64,000 bases of DNA, taken from the NCBI GenBank assembly GCA_025617745.1, contig CM046868.1, forward strand, positions 23,985,608 to 24,049,607, read 5' to 3'. Made by a program: the position numbers and the translations under genes. The stretch is from Heliocidaris erythrogramma (taxonomy: Eukaryota > Echinodermata > Echinoidea > Camarodonta > Echinometridae). The stretch's first letter is position 1; each line of letters begins with the position of its first letter. Below the pieces are notes generated by a model. That model did not search any database and was not told the origin of the DNA. It worked only from the letters and a program-made list of their open reading frames with translations. Of the stretch, positions 57,501-62,035 are shown in pieces.

Positions 57501-58126
57501 AAAAGATAAATGTTCTCCCCCCCCCCCCATTTGTGTTTGTGCAAATTATCTTACCAGCTATGTATGTATAATATTACTCACATAAATGAACATATCAATA
57601 GCCATATGTTAATTACAAATGTACATGGTAAAGGAGAGCTCCCCCCCCCCACCCCCAAAAAAAAGAACAAATAAATAAATAAATAAATAAAAAATAAATT
57701 AATTTAAAAAAAATAAAAAAAAATTAAAAATTAAATAAAAATCACTCTGACCTATTTTTATTTATTTAGTTTGTCTTATATGAACACTGGTTTTCAAGAA
57801 GGCCCTGCACATTGACAAATATAACATTGATAATACAATACTAGAACATTAATAAAATTATTAAAAAAAAAAAAACATACAAAATCATGATCAAACAGTC
57901 AAAATGAAATTCCAATACCATGGGTTTCTCCTAGAAGGGAAATACACGTCTACCTCTAAACAGAGGTTACCCCTCCCCTATTTTTTTAAGGAGTGCAGGG
58001 GATTTGATGAGGAGGATAAAAAATACTATTACGTTCATATTCTCTATTTTTCTATCTGTTCTCTCCTCAGATTTCGTTACCCACTGGTTCCAAAAACTGA
58101 TGCTTGTCGTCGCGGAAGAAAGATAG
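10939..58126 (+). CDS. SLC7-family amino acid transporter light chain with variable 5' exons (whole locus span)
   Basis: This is the locus span, made of the separate exons listed below. The product is a 12-TM APC-fold exchanger of the SLC7 light-chain (LAT) group, expected at the plasma membrane and disulphide-linked to an SLC3 heavy chain. Family hallmarks visible are GSG(I/V)F in TM1, VGALC(L/Y)AELG in TM2-3, a Cys in the TM3-TM4 loop, FENSFEG and [12 protein letters not shown] around TM6, [28 protein letters not shown] in TM8, [13 protein letters not shown], and a short C-tail ending VVAEER. Joined exons give 535, 493 or 514 residues depending on the first exon, normal for LATs. LAT2/Asc-1-like motifs dominate, but y+LAT-type features (EPDRPRP) are also present, so substrate class is not assigned. 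Confidence 0.9.
11573..12329. other. Intron after exon 1A, first part
   Basis: Contains a near-perfect hairpin at 11815-11864 (CCAAGGAGGTACT paired with AGTACCTCCTTGG), also rich in ctagtacc. Otherwise AT-rich with no exon signature. Confidence 0.5.
12396..12467 (-). tRNA. tRNA-like segment, Thr(UGU)-type anticodon but A33, copy 1
   Basis: The minus strand has intact A and B boxes (TAGCTCAGTTGG; GGTTCGAATCC) and perfect D and T stems. The acceptor stem has one G-G mismatch. The anticodon stem ends in a T-T mismatch and the loop is CATGTAA, so the universally conserved U33 is A. The arm resembles tRNA-Thr(UGU), but these defects and its place in a repeat favour a tRNA-derived pseudogene or SINE head. 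Confidence 0.5.
12719..12790 (-). tRNA. tRNA-like segment, copy 2, anticodon position reads TGC
   Basis: Differs from copy 1 by one base inside the anticodon (loop CATGCAA in place of CATGTAA). Naive reading would change isotype from Thr to Ala. It has the same acceptor mismatch and the same missing U33, so decoding function is doubtful. Confidence 0.45.
12821..13495. other. Intronic, nothing recognised
   Basis: AT-rich with a G homopolymer at about 13310-13325. No exon-like segment. Confidence 0.4.
13496..13661. mobile_element. 166-bp MITE with CAGTGGAACC ends and TA duplication
   Basis: Terminal inverted repeats CAGTGGAACCTC and its complement (about 22 bp with mismatches) are flanked by TA at 13494-13495 and 13662-13663. 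Ends of this form are typical of pogo/Tigger-type Tc1-mariner MITEs (recalled). No coding capacity. Confidence 0.8.
13662..14240. repeat. Degenerate ACCCC-GAACA repeats with an inserted MITE
   Basis: Words such as ctaccccctggaac, ctaccccgaacatctacc, ataccccagaacaattacc and, inverted, ggggtagttttaatag recur with loose 25-30-bp spacing. This looks like an old decayed tandem repeat. It is interrupted by the element at 13872-14033. Confidence 0.55.
13872..14033. mobile_element. 162-bp hAT-like MITE (CAGTGGCGGATC ends)
   Basis: Ends are CAGTGGCGGATC and GGATCCGCCCCTG, an inverted pair typical of short hAT-like elements. A clean 8-bp duplication is not visible. The interior is the usual 'ccccctcttt' type filler. 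Confidence 0.6.
14241..19571. other. Long intronic stretch, largely unique, no exon found
   Basis: About 5.3 kb, AT-rich, with a short (AT)n at 14350-14370. A hairpin at 15899-15951 pairs CCAGAAGGGCGTTAACTC with GAGTTAACCCCCTTCTGG. I looked for a 126-nt partner exon for 1A with the SLC7 TM4-TM5 pattern and saw none. Confidence 0.4.
19572..19753. mobile_element. 182-bp hAT-like MITE with a long G run
   Basis: Ends CAGTGGCGAATCC and GAATCCGCCCCTG form an imperfect inverted pair. It contains 20 or more consecutive G at about 19595-19614. No matching 8-bp flanks were seen. Confidence 0.6.
19754..20449. other. Intronic, nothing recognised
   Basis: No exon signature and no clear repeat. Confidence 0.4.
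20450..20840 (-). repeat. Dispersed ~0.4-kb repeat, copy 1 (inverted)
   Basis: Its reverse complement aligns over nearly 400 bp with 34050-34430. Shared words include gagggcatttgaagagc, aagaaactctctgaaagc, attgagttctg and gaaagctca. Read on the minus strand both copies give a short similar peptide (KKLS then WERLI). This suggests a decayed transposon gene, but no family was recognised. Confidence 0.7.
20841..22527. other. Sequence upstream of first exon 1B
   Basis: No TATA consensus near the exon and no gene seen. Any promoter for exon 1B would lie in its last few hundred bases. Confidence 0.4.
22528..23035 (+). CDS. SLC7 transporter, variable coding exon 1B
   Basis: Starts at ATG 22528 with an in-frame TAG at 22519-22521 and ends before GTAAGC in phase 1. 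It encodes 169 residues with a short N-tail (about 30 residues, against 75 in 1A and 55 in 1C). Visible in order are [12 protein letters not shown]1 with GSGVF at 50-54 (Val where 1A and 1C have Ile), [15 protein letters not shown] in TM2-3, PSSGGHYAY, a distinctive TM3 ([11 protein letters not shown]) and Cys152 in DPCYINY. It is the most diverged of the three first exons yet has no stop or frameshift. The likely partner is exon 2B, 11.7 kb downstream. Confidence 0.9.
23036..25019. other. Intron after exon 1B, first part
   Basis: A (GA)n tract lies at about 23125-23170 within a purine-rich stretch to 23335. Nothing else was recognised. Confidence 0.45.
25020..25335. other. GC-rich patch of unknown nature
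   Basis: Markedly richer in G+C than its surroundings (gcgtcgaacgcgcccg, gagctcgagctcagg). A 65-residue Arg-rich frame has no family resemblance. Repeat-like, but no second copy was noticed here. Confidence 0.35.
25456..25721. mobile_element. Short foldback element with ACCCACGCC ends
   Basis: ACCCACGCC at 25456 and GGCGTGGGT at 25713-25721 are inverted ends. The interior contains ggatttgcaccaaattttc, a phrase typical of dispersed marine-invertebrate repeats. A small hairpin follows the right end. Similar architecture recurs at 27914-28844 and 51901-52182. Confidence 0.55.
25722..26367. other. Intronic, nothing recognised
   Basis: AT-rich sequence without exon or repeat signatures. Confidence 0.4.
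26368..26780. repeat. 61-bp unit: three direct copies plus one inverted, with CCCTAA motifs
   Basis: The unit (acataccaaggtcaaatag, ttaaactgg, ttttca, aagtgattggacttgtagaaa) occurs at about 26415, 26475 and 26625 and inverted at 26712-26770. Between the last two, and at 26390-26402, are aaccctaaccct-like telomere-type words. The inverted fourth copy makes a foldback end. Confidence 0.8.
26781..27529. other. Intronic, nothing recognised
   Basis: No exon signature. A short GT run near 27292. Confidence 0.4.
27520..27588. repeat. C homopolymer and (AT)n microsatellite
   Basis: A run of C ends at about 27537 and is followed by more than 40 bp of TA repeats. Confidence 0.9.
27914..28844. mobile_element. 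0.93-kb element with four ~150-bp internal direct repeats
   Basis: Ends ATGCTTCCGCC and GGCGGAGGCAT are inverted. After a (GTCC)n tract at 27957-27980, a unit starting ttcgttctcgcg and containing aaaaccgtttggcgg, acttggcccatgtat and gggagggacgat repeats at about 27984, 28129, 28280 and 28431. Each unit closes with runs of aggtcaaaggtca. The last copy is the most diverged. No coding frame. Confidence 0.7.
28845..29943. other. Intronic, nothing recognised
   Basis: Begins with a small hairpin (ccgaccgcgcatggtcgg). The rest has no exon-like segment. Confidence 0.4.
29944..30129. mobile_element. 186-bp hAT-like MITE with near-perfect 8-bp target duplication
   Basis: Ends CAGTGGCGAAGATACAGG and CCAGGCTACACCGCTG form an imperfect inverted pair. 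The flanks tgcccgtt (29936-29943) and tgtccgtt (30130-30137) agree at 7 of 8 positions, fitting a hAT duplication. Confidence 0.7.
30138..32207. other. Intronic, no gene
   Basis: AT-rich. 31178-31197 (atgggtacccggtag) matches the body of the SINE at 59494-59850 and may be a SINE remnant. A T/C/G homopolymer block lies at about 31873-31890. Confidence 0.4.
32208..33463. repeat. ~290-bp tandem direct duplication split by a Tc1-like derivative
   Basis: About 32208-32513 and 33170-33463 are direct copies (tcctgtggca, gttgctgccca, acttccgactgtta, ggcgacaggttattcgg). Between them sits the Tc1-type element at 32514-33169. Copy 2 continues without the element and so represents the empty arrangement. 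Confidence 0.8.
32514..33169 (-). mobile_element. Tc1-like deletion derivative with transposase remnant
   Basis: Preceded by TA, it begins CAGTGCGTATAAAAAAAAAC. Inverted arms are about 32563-32703 and 33026-33165. The outermost 50 bp of the left end have no partner on the right. On the minus strand about 32885-32970 encodes [15 protein letters not shown] then MIRRAVREM, the C-terminal signature of Tc1-family transposases. All else is deleted. Confidence 0.75.
33629..33995. repeat. Interleaved inverted repeats (A-B-A'-B')
   Basis: A, 33629-33726, is inverted at 33807-33908. B, 33730-33803, is inverted at 33917-33995. The four blocks alternate instead of nesting. A and B each contain an actttcgaaaaataa-like word, so they are themselves related. 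No coding sequence. Confidence 0.85.
34050..34430 (+). repeat. Dispersed ~0.4-kb repeat, copy 2
   Basis: Opposite-orientation partner of 20450-20840. It lies just upstream of exon 2B. A short frame ends in KKLS, then HWERLI, shared with copy 1. Confidence 0.7.
34436..34555. repeat. Degenerate telomere-like CTAACT/AACCCT repeats
   Basis: ctctaactctaactctaaa, aaccctaaacccaaccct and similar words fill this stretch. Too degenerate and short to be a telomere. Confidence 0.6.
34744..34869 (+). CDS. SLC7 transporter, coding exon 2B (alternative)
   Basis: Acceptor tttttgtacag precedes 34744 and donor GTTTGT follows 34869. Length is 126 nt, phase 1 to phase 1. The split codon becomes Phe, Val or Ile after exons 1A, 1B or 1C, all suitable inside TM4. 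It encodes the rest of TM4 ([11 protein letters not shown]), a short loop with [11 protein letters not shown], and TM5 ([16 protein letters not shown]), the standard SLC7 pattern. It is open throughout and differs from 2C at about half its residues. The donor is weaker than the others (GTTTGT). It lies between exons 1B and 1C, as expected if an exon 1 plus exon 2 module was duplicated. Confidence 0.85.
34870..37789. other. Between exon 2B and exon 1C
   Basis: No exon 3-like segment (FENSFEG/YSGLF pattern) follows exon 2B here, so 2B has no private 3' half. A CT-rich tract lies at about 35710-35765. A TTTATAG word at 37675 is the only weak core-promoter-like motif before exon 1C. Confidence 0.5.
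37790..38360 (+). CDS. SLC7 transporter, variable coding exon 1C
   Basis: ATG 37790 in a good context (CAACAATGG) has an in-frame TAA at 37748-37750. It ends before GTAAGTAC in phase 1. It encodes 190 residues: an acidic, Asn/Asp-rich cytosolic tail to about residue 52, [13 protein letters not shown]1 with GSGIF at 74-78, [22 protein letters not shown] in TM2-3, and Cys175 in VECPPP. It is closest in sequence to 1A and to vertebrate LATs. Exon 2C follows after only 576 bp, so 1C-2C with the common exons is the most compact and probably default transcript. Confidence 0.92.
38937..39062 (+). CDS. SLC7 transporter, coding exon 2C
   Basis: Acceptor ttccacag, donor GTATGT, 126 nt, phase 1 to phase 1. 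It encodes the TM4 end ([12 protein letters not shown]), the loop [11 protein letters not shown] and TM5 ([16 protein letters not shown]). Interchangeable in frame with 2B. Inclusion of both would add a 42-residue repeat of TM4-TM5 without breaking the frame but would disrupt topology, so mutually exclusive use is expected (inference). Confidence 0.9.
39200..39821. mobile_element. 622-bp hAT-type non-autonomous element with exact 8-bp duplication
   Basis: Ends CAGGAGCGTCGCTAG and CTAGCGACGCCCCTG are inverted. TGCATGAG flanks both sides exactly (39192-39199, 39822-39829), the hAT target length. The interior carries (gcgag)n words and C/T-rich blocks and no transposase. Confidence 0.85.
39830..41224. 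other. Intron 2, no gene
   Basis: AT-rich with a G homopolymer at about 40838-40855. No exon signature. Confidence 0.45.
41225..41400 (+). mobile_element. Truncated SINE
   Basis: aatactcccgaaggagtggagaa at 41309 and the tail gaagcgctatagaaatccag at 41361 match the corresponding segments of the SINE at 59494-59850. The tRNA-like head is missing or unrecognisable. It ends 40 bp before the exon 3 acceptor region. Confidence 0.6.
41443..41536 (+). CDS. SLC7 transporter, common exon 3
   Basis: Acceptor tttatgcag, donor GTAAGA, 94 nt, entering in phase 1 and leaving in phase 2. It encodes [12 protein letters not shown], then [15 protein letters not shown]: the extracellular loop before TM6 and the unwound TM6 segment. 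The Phe of GLF is the gating residue position in LATs (family knowledge). The first exon shared by all predicted transcripts. Confidence 0.93.
41627..42897. repeat. 1.27-kb trinucleotide array (ACT/ACA/ACC)
   Basis: Almost pure NAC/ACN triplets, with an internal higher-order duplication: about 41985-42260 and 42310-42560 are near-identical, including acacatgtactacta. Frames of up to 339 residues (poly-Thr, poly-Tyr, poly-Leu) are repeat translations. Confidence 0.95.
42920..43047 (+). repeat. Left terminal heptamer array (TTTCGAG)n
   Basis: About 18 heptamers. Two TATCGAG variants appear together twice about 42 bp apart, indicating a six-heptamer higher-order unit. Confidence 0.95.
43050..44633. 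repeat. 1.6-kb foldback inside the composite element
   Basis: 43050-43370 is inverted at about 44340-44633 (tgccccctgccccctagatac, gagcgaagcgaccgagc, aaaatggtttttaatgaaa). The centre at about 43950-44015 is also palindromic (CCAGAAAAGCGCTATC with GATAGCGCTCCTCTGG). CAGTGGCGTATCTAGG-type hAT-like ends face outward at both edges (43061-43077 and 44606-44622). Confidence 0.8.
45684..46600 (+). repeat. Six-copy tandem repeat rich in TTCGAGTTT/AAACTCGAA
   Basis: Units begin at gtgtacagcc near 45684, 45839, 45994, 46181, 46366 and 46551, so spacing goes 155, 155, then about 186. The longer units have gained a ~30-bp insert (gagcattttcgagtttcaaactcgaaa) that is itself palindromic. Each unit also has gggcaagaaagacgtaactcgaa. 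The same motif appears singly at 47430-47475 and is the sequence of the terminal heptamers. Confidence 0.9.
46601..47655. other. Right part of composite element, no gene
   Basis: A C-run and A-run lie at about 46738-46777, and an (ATA/ATC)n patch at 47236-47325. No transposase signature. Confidence 0.5.
47656..47776 (-). repeat. Right terminal heptamer array (ACTCGAA)n
   Basis: About 17 uniform heptamers, the reverse complement of the left array, ending in cgaagtttagcaacacac. Confidence 0.95.
47798..48560. repeat. Second trinucleotide array (ACT, then GTA/GTT/GTG)
   Basis: A short (ACT)n stretch at 47798-47862, then about 600 bp of GTA/GTG/GTT triplets from 47965. Poly-Val, poly-Ser and poly-Cys frames are artefacts. 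Confidence 0.95.
48561..49207. other. End of intron 3
   Basis: A (GA)n tract at 48709-48728. Otherwise AT-rich, leading into the exon 4 acceptor. Confidence 0.5.
49208..49252 (+). CDS. SLC7 transporter, common exon 4 (45-nt microexon)
   Basis: Acceptor ctttattcgcag, donor GTAAGA, phase 2 in and out. It completes the Trp codon of exon 3 and encodes [14 protein letters not shown], the end of TM6 and the conserved EE(L/I)xxPxxN intracellular segment. Too short to be found by length, but its sequence, frame and sites fit exactly. Confidence 0.9.
49253..49941. other. Intron 4, first part
   Basis: AT-rich, nothing recognised. Confidence 0.45.
49942..50381. mobile_element. 440-bp hAT-type non-autonomous element with exact 8-bp duplication
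   Basis: Ends CAGTGGCGGCACCAGG and CCTGGTGCCGCCACTG are perfect 16-bp inverted repeats. CACCTACC flanks both sides (49934-49941, 50382-50389). The interior is tgccccccat-type filler. Perfect ends and flanks indicate a young insertion. Confidence 0.9.
50390..51034. other. Intron 4, middle part
   Basis: AT-rich, no exon signature. Confidence 0.4.
51035..51365. mobile_element. 331-bp MITE with TA duplication and repeated GCACCCTT motifs
   Basis: Ends CACACTTAGAAA and TTTCTAAGTGTG are flanked by TA (51033-51034, 51366-51367). The interior repeats TTGCACCCTTT or its inverse, or close variants, about a dozen times. A Tc1/mariner-type MITE is the simplest reading. Confidence 0.8.
51366..51711. other. 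End of intron 4
   Basis: Leads to the acceptor cctctcaacag before exon 5. An upstream CTGCAG at 51623-51628 is also acceptor-like, but the sequence after it does not encode the family pattern in a usable frame with exon 4. Confidence 0.5.
51712..51835 (+). CDS. SLC7 transporter, common exon 5
   Basis: Acceptor ctctcaacag, donor GTCAGT, 124 nt, phase 2 to phase 0. The first base completes Lys, then [13 protein letters not shown]7 ([12 protein letters not shown]) and the loop [13 protein letters not shown], one of the strongest LAT signatures. The GTCAGT donor is a less common but acceptable site. The reading continues to an early stop if unspliced. Confidence 0.92.
51901..52182. mobile_element. 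Short foldback element with ATACCCCCGCC ends
   Basis: ATACCCCCGCC and GGCGGGGGTAT are inverted ends. Inside, cacttcctcat...gagcattgctcatgaaat and its variant near 52123-52156 are an internal direct repeat. Same general architecture as 25456-25721 and 27914-28844. Confidence 0.65.
52183..52711. other. End of intron 5
   Basis: AT-rich, nothing recognised before the exon 6 acceptor. Confidence 0.5.
52712..52815 (+). CDS. SLC7 transporter, common exon 6
   Basis: Acceptor ctattttgacag, donor GTAAGA, 104 nt, phase 0 to 2. It encodes [20 protein letters not shown] and [15 protein letters not shown]: the end of EL4 and TM8 with the small-residue STFG.NG motif that lines the substrate path in LATs (family knowledge). 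Confidence 0.93.
52829..53885 (+). repeat. Three-copy ~340-bp VNTR of (CCT)n/(CTT)n ending in acceptor-like CAG
   Basis: Units start atgctaccaaattgggcc at 52829, 53170 and 53509. Each holds about 200-250 bp of CCTCCT-type polypyrimidine, a (CTT)n block, ccaccacttgtttttttgctcag and then the next unit. Strand asymmetry is nearly complete. Pro- and Leu-rich or Glu/Gly/Arg-rich frames of up to 286 residues come from the repeat. Confidence 0.95.
54150..54246 (+). CDS. SLC7 transporter, common exon 7
   Basis: Acceptor tttctctacag, donor GTAAGT, 97 nt, phase 2 to 0. It encodes [19 protein letters not shown] (completing the Arg codon), then [12 protein letters not shown]: the intracellular loop after TM8 with the (V/A)GxREGHLP motif, here Lys for Gly, and the start of TM9. 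Confidence 0.93.
54247..56531. other. Intron 7 with simple repeats
   Basis: (TA)n at 54513-54542, G runs near 55140 and 55671, C run at 55697-55718. 55441-55735 starts CAGGGGCGAATCCAG and may be a degraded hAT-like MITE. An A run lies at 56406-56427. No exon signature. Confidence 0.5.
56532..56681 (+). CDS. SLC7 transporter, common exon 8
   Basis: Acceptor cttattgacag, donor GTATGA, 150 nt, phase 0 to 0. It encodes TM9 ([20 protein letters not shown]), TM10 ([20 protein letters not shown]) and [10 protein letters not shown]. The closing EPDRPRP motif is shared with y+LATs, whereas the rest leans to LAT2/Asc-1. An upstream start codon in the same region is in a different frame and unrelated. 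Confidence 0.92.
56682..57235. other. Intron 8
   Basis: 554 bp, nothing recognised apart from a G run at about 56790. Confidence 0.6.
57236..57413 (+). CDS. SLC7 transporter, common exon 9
   Basis: Acceptor ttgactcaatag, donor GTAAGT, 178 nt, phase 0 to 1. It encodes TM11 ([20 protein letters not shown]), APIDTV, TM12 ([16 protein letters not shown]) and a basic [13 protein letters not shown] start of the C-terminal tail, as in LATs. Confidence 0.93.
57414..58070. other. Intron 9 with (AAAT)n low-complexity tract
   Basis: A-rich (AAATA)n at about 57657-57745 after a C run. No coding signature. Confidence 0.7.
58071..58126 (+). CDS. SLC7 transporter, last coding exon 10
   Basis: Acceptor ttctctcctcag. 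The phase-1 split codon becomes Asp, followed by [17 protein letters not shown] and TAG at 58124-58126. The short amphipathic tail (THWxQKL, VV) is the expected LAT C-terminus. The whole joined frame closes without remainder for all first-exon choices, a strong check on every boundary. Confidence 0.92.
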
Positions 58127-59449
58127 TCTCATGCCGATCAACTTCAACTGCCCATACAACCAAAGCTCAGAAGGAAAGGATTATAAGTTATTTTTTTAAG
58201 ATTGTCAAATTTTCTCGATCGAGGTTCCAAATCGTCATACCAATAGGCCCAGTTAACAAGTGTATTCACATACCTTGTAATGAAATATTAGTCATTTTAC
58301 AAGTTTAAGTGCATTCCAGTAGTCAGGATGAGGTTTCAAAATTGCATGTTGCTATGTTGGGCAAGCCACTGCCGAATTTCCGGGCCATTAAAAGTTATTT
58401 TTAGAAAATGAATGCTTAATGATTTGAATACATTTGTAAACTGATCTAATGACGGGACTTCTTCGCGTGGAATTGGAGAACTAGGAACTGTCACTAGTCC
58501 ATATGTTCTGCATTTTGAGTGAGGGGTTCAATTCCAGACTGCATACTCTTGATGTGGATAATTTGACAGCTTGAATCTTTCTCTAGAGATGACCCCGTCG
58601 CATTTTCGTCACAAAACGAACTAATGAGGTCCATTTGAGTCAAGTAGGTTAGGCTATATCTAACCAATGTATTTTTTTTGTTATTTGTACAGTTTTACGG
58701 GAAAGGTTTTTTTTTTATAGAATGTGTCACTGACACTGGAGGTTTATGTGTGCATTATTTGCTGTGATAAAGGGATATTCCAGTGAAGTGTAAATTTTAC
58801 GAAGTAATCATGAGCAAGGGATTAATACTGAAATTAATCATCTATGAGCAATACAGATTATTGTAATTTTATTGATGGGAGATTCTGAATTGTTATATAT
58901 TTGATCACCATAGTGAATTCCAGGCATTGAGATGTTCTATGGAGATTGATGCAGGAGTTTATCAATGTAGAAATTATTTCCTTGCGTAAGTATGATGCAC
59001 CGTTCTGCTAAATGGGTTAAGCAGAAGGTCATTAGCGTAAGAATACCTGTAACTTCAAAAAGATGGGCTTATTGGATACTACTGCAATTACTTAGTTACT
59101 ATCCATTTTCACTTTTTTATTAGTCGATGGCATGCGTGCATAGTAACGCCCTTTTGCCAGCCATACGTTGAAATGATGTTTCCTAACAAGAGTTTGTTAT
59201 GATGGAATGAAAATGATGTTTTGAAAGGACCAAGTTTATTAAGCACAAATTATTGTCTTAGGTGAAAGAAAAAGAAACTTAAAAAAGAAATATATACACT
59301 TTTATTAAATTTTCCTTTCAATCTAGACAGGTCTGTTTACATATGCGACTGTGTCTTTTAGACTTTCACTCATATTCATATTTCACTGTCGTAGTTGGAT
59401 GATGACTGCAAAAAACTGCCATATGACTAGTGACCAATAGAGGATTCTC

Positions 59450-59905
59450 ATGGCAGCCATGCTGGAGGACATAACACTAAAAACCTGTGCATCAGAGGTG
59501 TCGTGGTTTAGTGGATATTTCACCGGACTGTGGATCACATGGTTCGCGGTTCAAGTCCCGCCGCGGCACTAATGTCCTTTGGCAAGACATTAATCTACAT
59601 TTGCCACTCTCCACCCAGGTGTTAAATGTTAAATGGGTACCCGGTAGGATGCGAATGTCACTGTGACTGGAATAGTATATGTGTGCCTGTAAAATGGCAG
59701 CCAGACTGGAATGCTCCCTTGTGGAGTGGAGAATGTGCACTATAAGTGCAGAATCGTAATAGGATCCAACCGGGGTAATAATACACTGTAAAGCGCTTTG
59801 AGCAGTTACTAACTGAAAGGTTCCATATAAATGCAGATTATTATTGTCATGGTCTAGTACACAGGTTTGTATTGTTATGTCCTCCAGCATAGCTGCATCT
59901 GGGAA
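59450..59905. mobile_element. Foldback element with a SINE between its inverted ends
   Basis: About 45-bp inverted ends (left 59437-59486, right 59862-59912) share GCTGGAGGACATAACA and AACCTGTG. The ~375-bp interior is the SINE at 59494-59850. Either the SINE inserted into a hairpin MITE or a tRNA-derived element acquired the ends. No target duplication of the SINE was resolved. Confidence 0.7.
59494..59850 (+). mobile_element. tRNA-derived SINE
   Basis: The head is tRNA-like: GTGGTTTAGTGGA as A box, GGTTCAAGTCC as B box, and GTGTCGTG/CGCGGCACT as acceptor remnant. The body contains gggtacccggtagg and the tail gtaaagcgctttgagcag and tataaatgcagattatt, a 3' end common in marine-invertebrate SINEs. 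A truncated relative lies at 41225-41400. Confidence 0.75.
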
Positions 59906-60616
59906 CCCTCTGTACACAAAAATCACTGGTCAAAATGAAAGATCAAGTTTCTTTATCGCATTGTGTGTGAGATATATTTGTAACAGGCACTAAACCTTAA
60001 ACCTCTTGCCTTTTATTAGCATATGGTGTTGAGAAGGAAGTGTAAATGTAATGTACAGTTAAATATTTTAACGATTGTTATTGCTGTCATATTTCTTCCT
60101 CTTTTATGTGTACAACATTTTAGGCATTTTTTTTTTATTTTTAAGAATAGGTAAAAGAAAATACATTTGTATGATGCAACTTGCAACTCTGCAGATGTAT
60201 GTAAAACATTTATGTGTGATGTATGTTGAGGTCTTGGCCTTTTTAAATTCATGAAACTCATTGAAAATCTGTAGCGTCACTGTCTTCAGGAACTTTGATG
60301 AATTTTTATTAGTGGCATTATTGATCATCTAAAACAATTTATTTGTTTAACTTATTAGACTTATAGTGCCTGCCTTTTCTAGATTGTCTACATGTATGAG
60401 AAATGAGTTCCTATGTACGAATTATTATTCAATCATGTACTTGTACTCAAAATACTTTTTATCTTTGCCTGTTAGCGAAAGACATTCCATAAAATAGTGA
60501 ATAATCAAATCAGGGTTGTATTAACTTAAAGGAATTGTTACTCGAGCTAAACATTGATGCAAAACCAATGTCTTCTGTTACAACATATATACTATGTATT
60601 TAAGTCAAGTGCCAAG

Positions 60617-60622
60617 AATAAA
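60617..60622 (+). terminator. Candidate polyadenylation signal
   Basis: AATAAA about 2.5 kb after the stop codon. Other A/T-rich variants exist, and the downstream GU-rich element is weak, so this is only one candidate. Confidence 0.25.
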
Positions 60623-60640
60623 CATAGTCTACTACATGTA

Positions 60641-62035
60641 TATCTAATAGGATTGATACAAGGTGCTATATATTCCTTAATGCTCAGAATTATATTTTCT
60701 TAGTCACAATAACATATATATCTTGTTGAAGAGATAAAGGCAACATAAGCGTATGTTAATGTATATAGAAGATATAAATGAGCACTGTTTTAAAGATGAG
60801 TTATCATGATTATAAATACCAAGGATATGCTTCATTAGGACTAATGTATTGGCGCGGAATTAAGCACAAAATGCAAATGAAATACTCCATGTCGCCTTTG
60901 ATTTGTACATGCAACAAGTTCTGATGAAATTCTCATTAATTTGGATTCGTTCATAAGAATAACTAACAGTGAATATGAAATAAGATGAGCTTTGTAGGTT
61001 TGCGTGGTGGAACAATCAGAATGTGTGAAAGTTTGTCGAAGCACCATGTTAGGATAGTCCTGAGACAGCATGCCGTTCGAAATGCTGAGACTACTCTTTT
61101 ATAAAAGTTCTTTTCAGAACTCTGCCGAAAGATTATCCAACAATTCTTCTCAGGACTATCCTTACATAGTGCTTCCACAAACTTTCACGCAATTCAGTAT
61201 GAAATTGTTGAATTTCTAGAGCTTCCACATTGGACTAGAGTGCAATTACATTTGTAGCTGTATGTATAAGAATTTGAAAAAAAGAAGCTTGTGAATATGA
61301 ATAACAGAGAATGGTCCCATGTTTGTCCACCTTTTCAAGTACAGTATAGTATTGTACATGTATTGTAAAGTATTATTGATTCTAATTTTCCTCTAATAAT
61401 GAACTTTTTTTTCAAAGACCAAGCAGATTCTTTGTTTTAATATTTCTTTTAAAATGACAAGTTTCATTTATGTTTTTGATGTTTTTCAAAACTCTTTCTT
61501 TTGATCTTTCGAAAGTAGGGAACTTCAAAGTTATACTTTTAAGTGCAAGTATGAGAGAGTAATAAGGATGAACTTAGGTATACAAATGACAATTAGTCCC
61601 ATATTTTATATGCCATTGTATCACGATATATAAATCATTCTAGGTCTTCTGTTTTGTTACATACATTTCTTTTGTGTATTTTCTTTAGTGAAATGGTTTT
61701 TGTTATTTTTTTCTTGTATTTGTTGATATTTTCTTCAGGAAACATGCATGTCATTACTGTTTATATTGTAAAATACATTGTCACTTTGATTTGACTGCAG
61801 TATTTTGGGGACTAAAATGTAATATAAACATGCATTTATTCTGAAATTGTAATTGTCTCGGTTTTTGTTTTTGTTTGTTGTTTTTTGTTTTGTTTTGTTT
61901 TGCTTTTTTTTGGGGGGGGGGGGTTAGTTTCCTATTATGTGTTTTAATGTCTGTTTTTTTTTTTTGGGGGGGTTGTTTCCTAGTATGTGTTTTAAATGCT
62001 GAATACGGTATAGAAAACTTTGAATGAGGTCAAAA
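60641..62035. other. Downstream flank, no gene
   Basis: Contains a ~170-bp inverted-repeat element at 61021-61193 (tgtgaaagtttgt, aggatagtcctgaga on both arms) and T/G homopolymers at 61895-61925. Confidence 0.5.

Larger units (their letters stand above)
58127..60640 (+). other. Presumed 3' UTR
   Basis: AT-rich sequence after the stop with no coding potential. Its end is not visible from sequence alone. It includes the MITE/SINE composite at 59450-59905. Confidence 0.4.

Noticed and set aside
57904..58308. 134-residue frame overlapping the last exon
   Set aside because: It reads through the intron 9 acceptor in a different frame from the transporter. The SLC7 C-terminus explains the conserved part.
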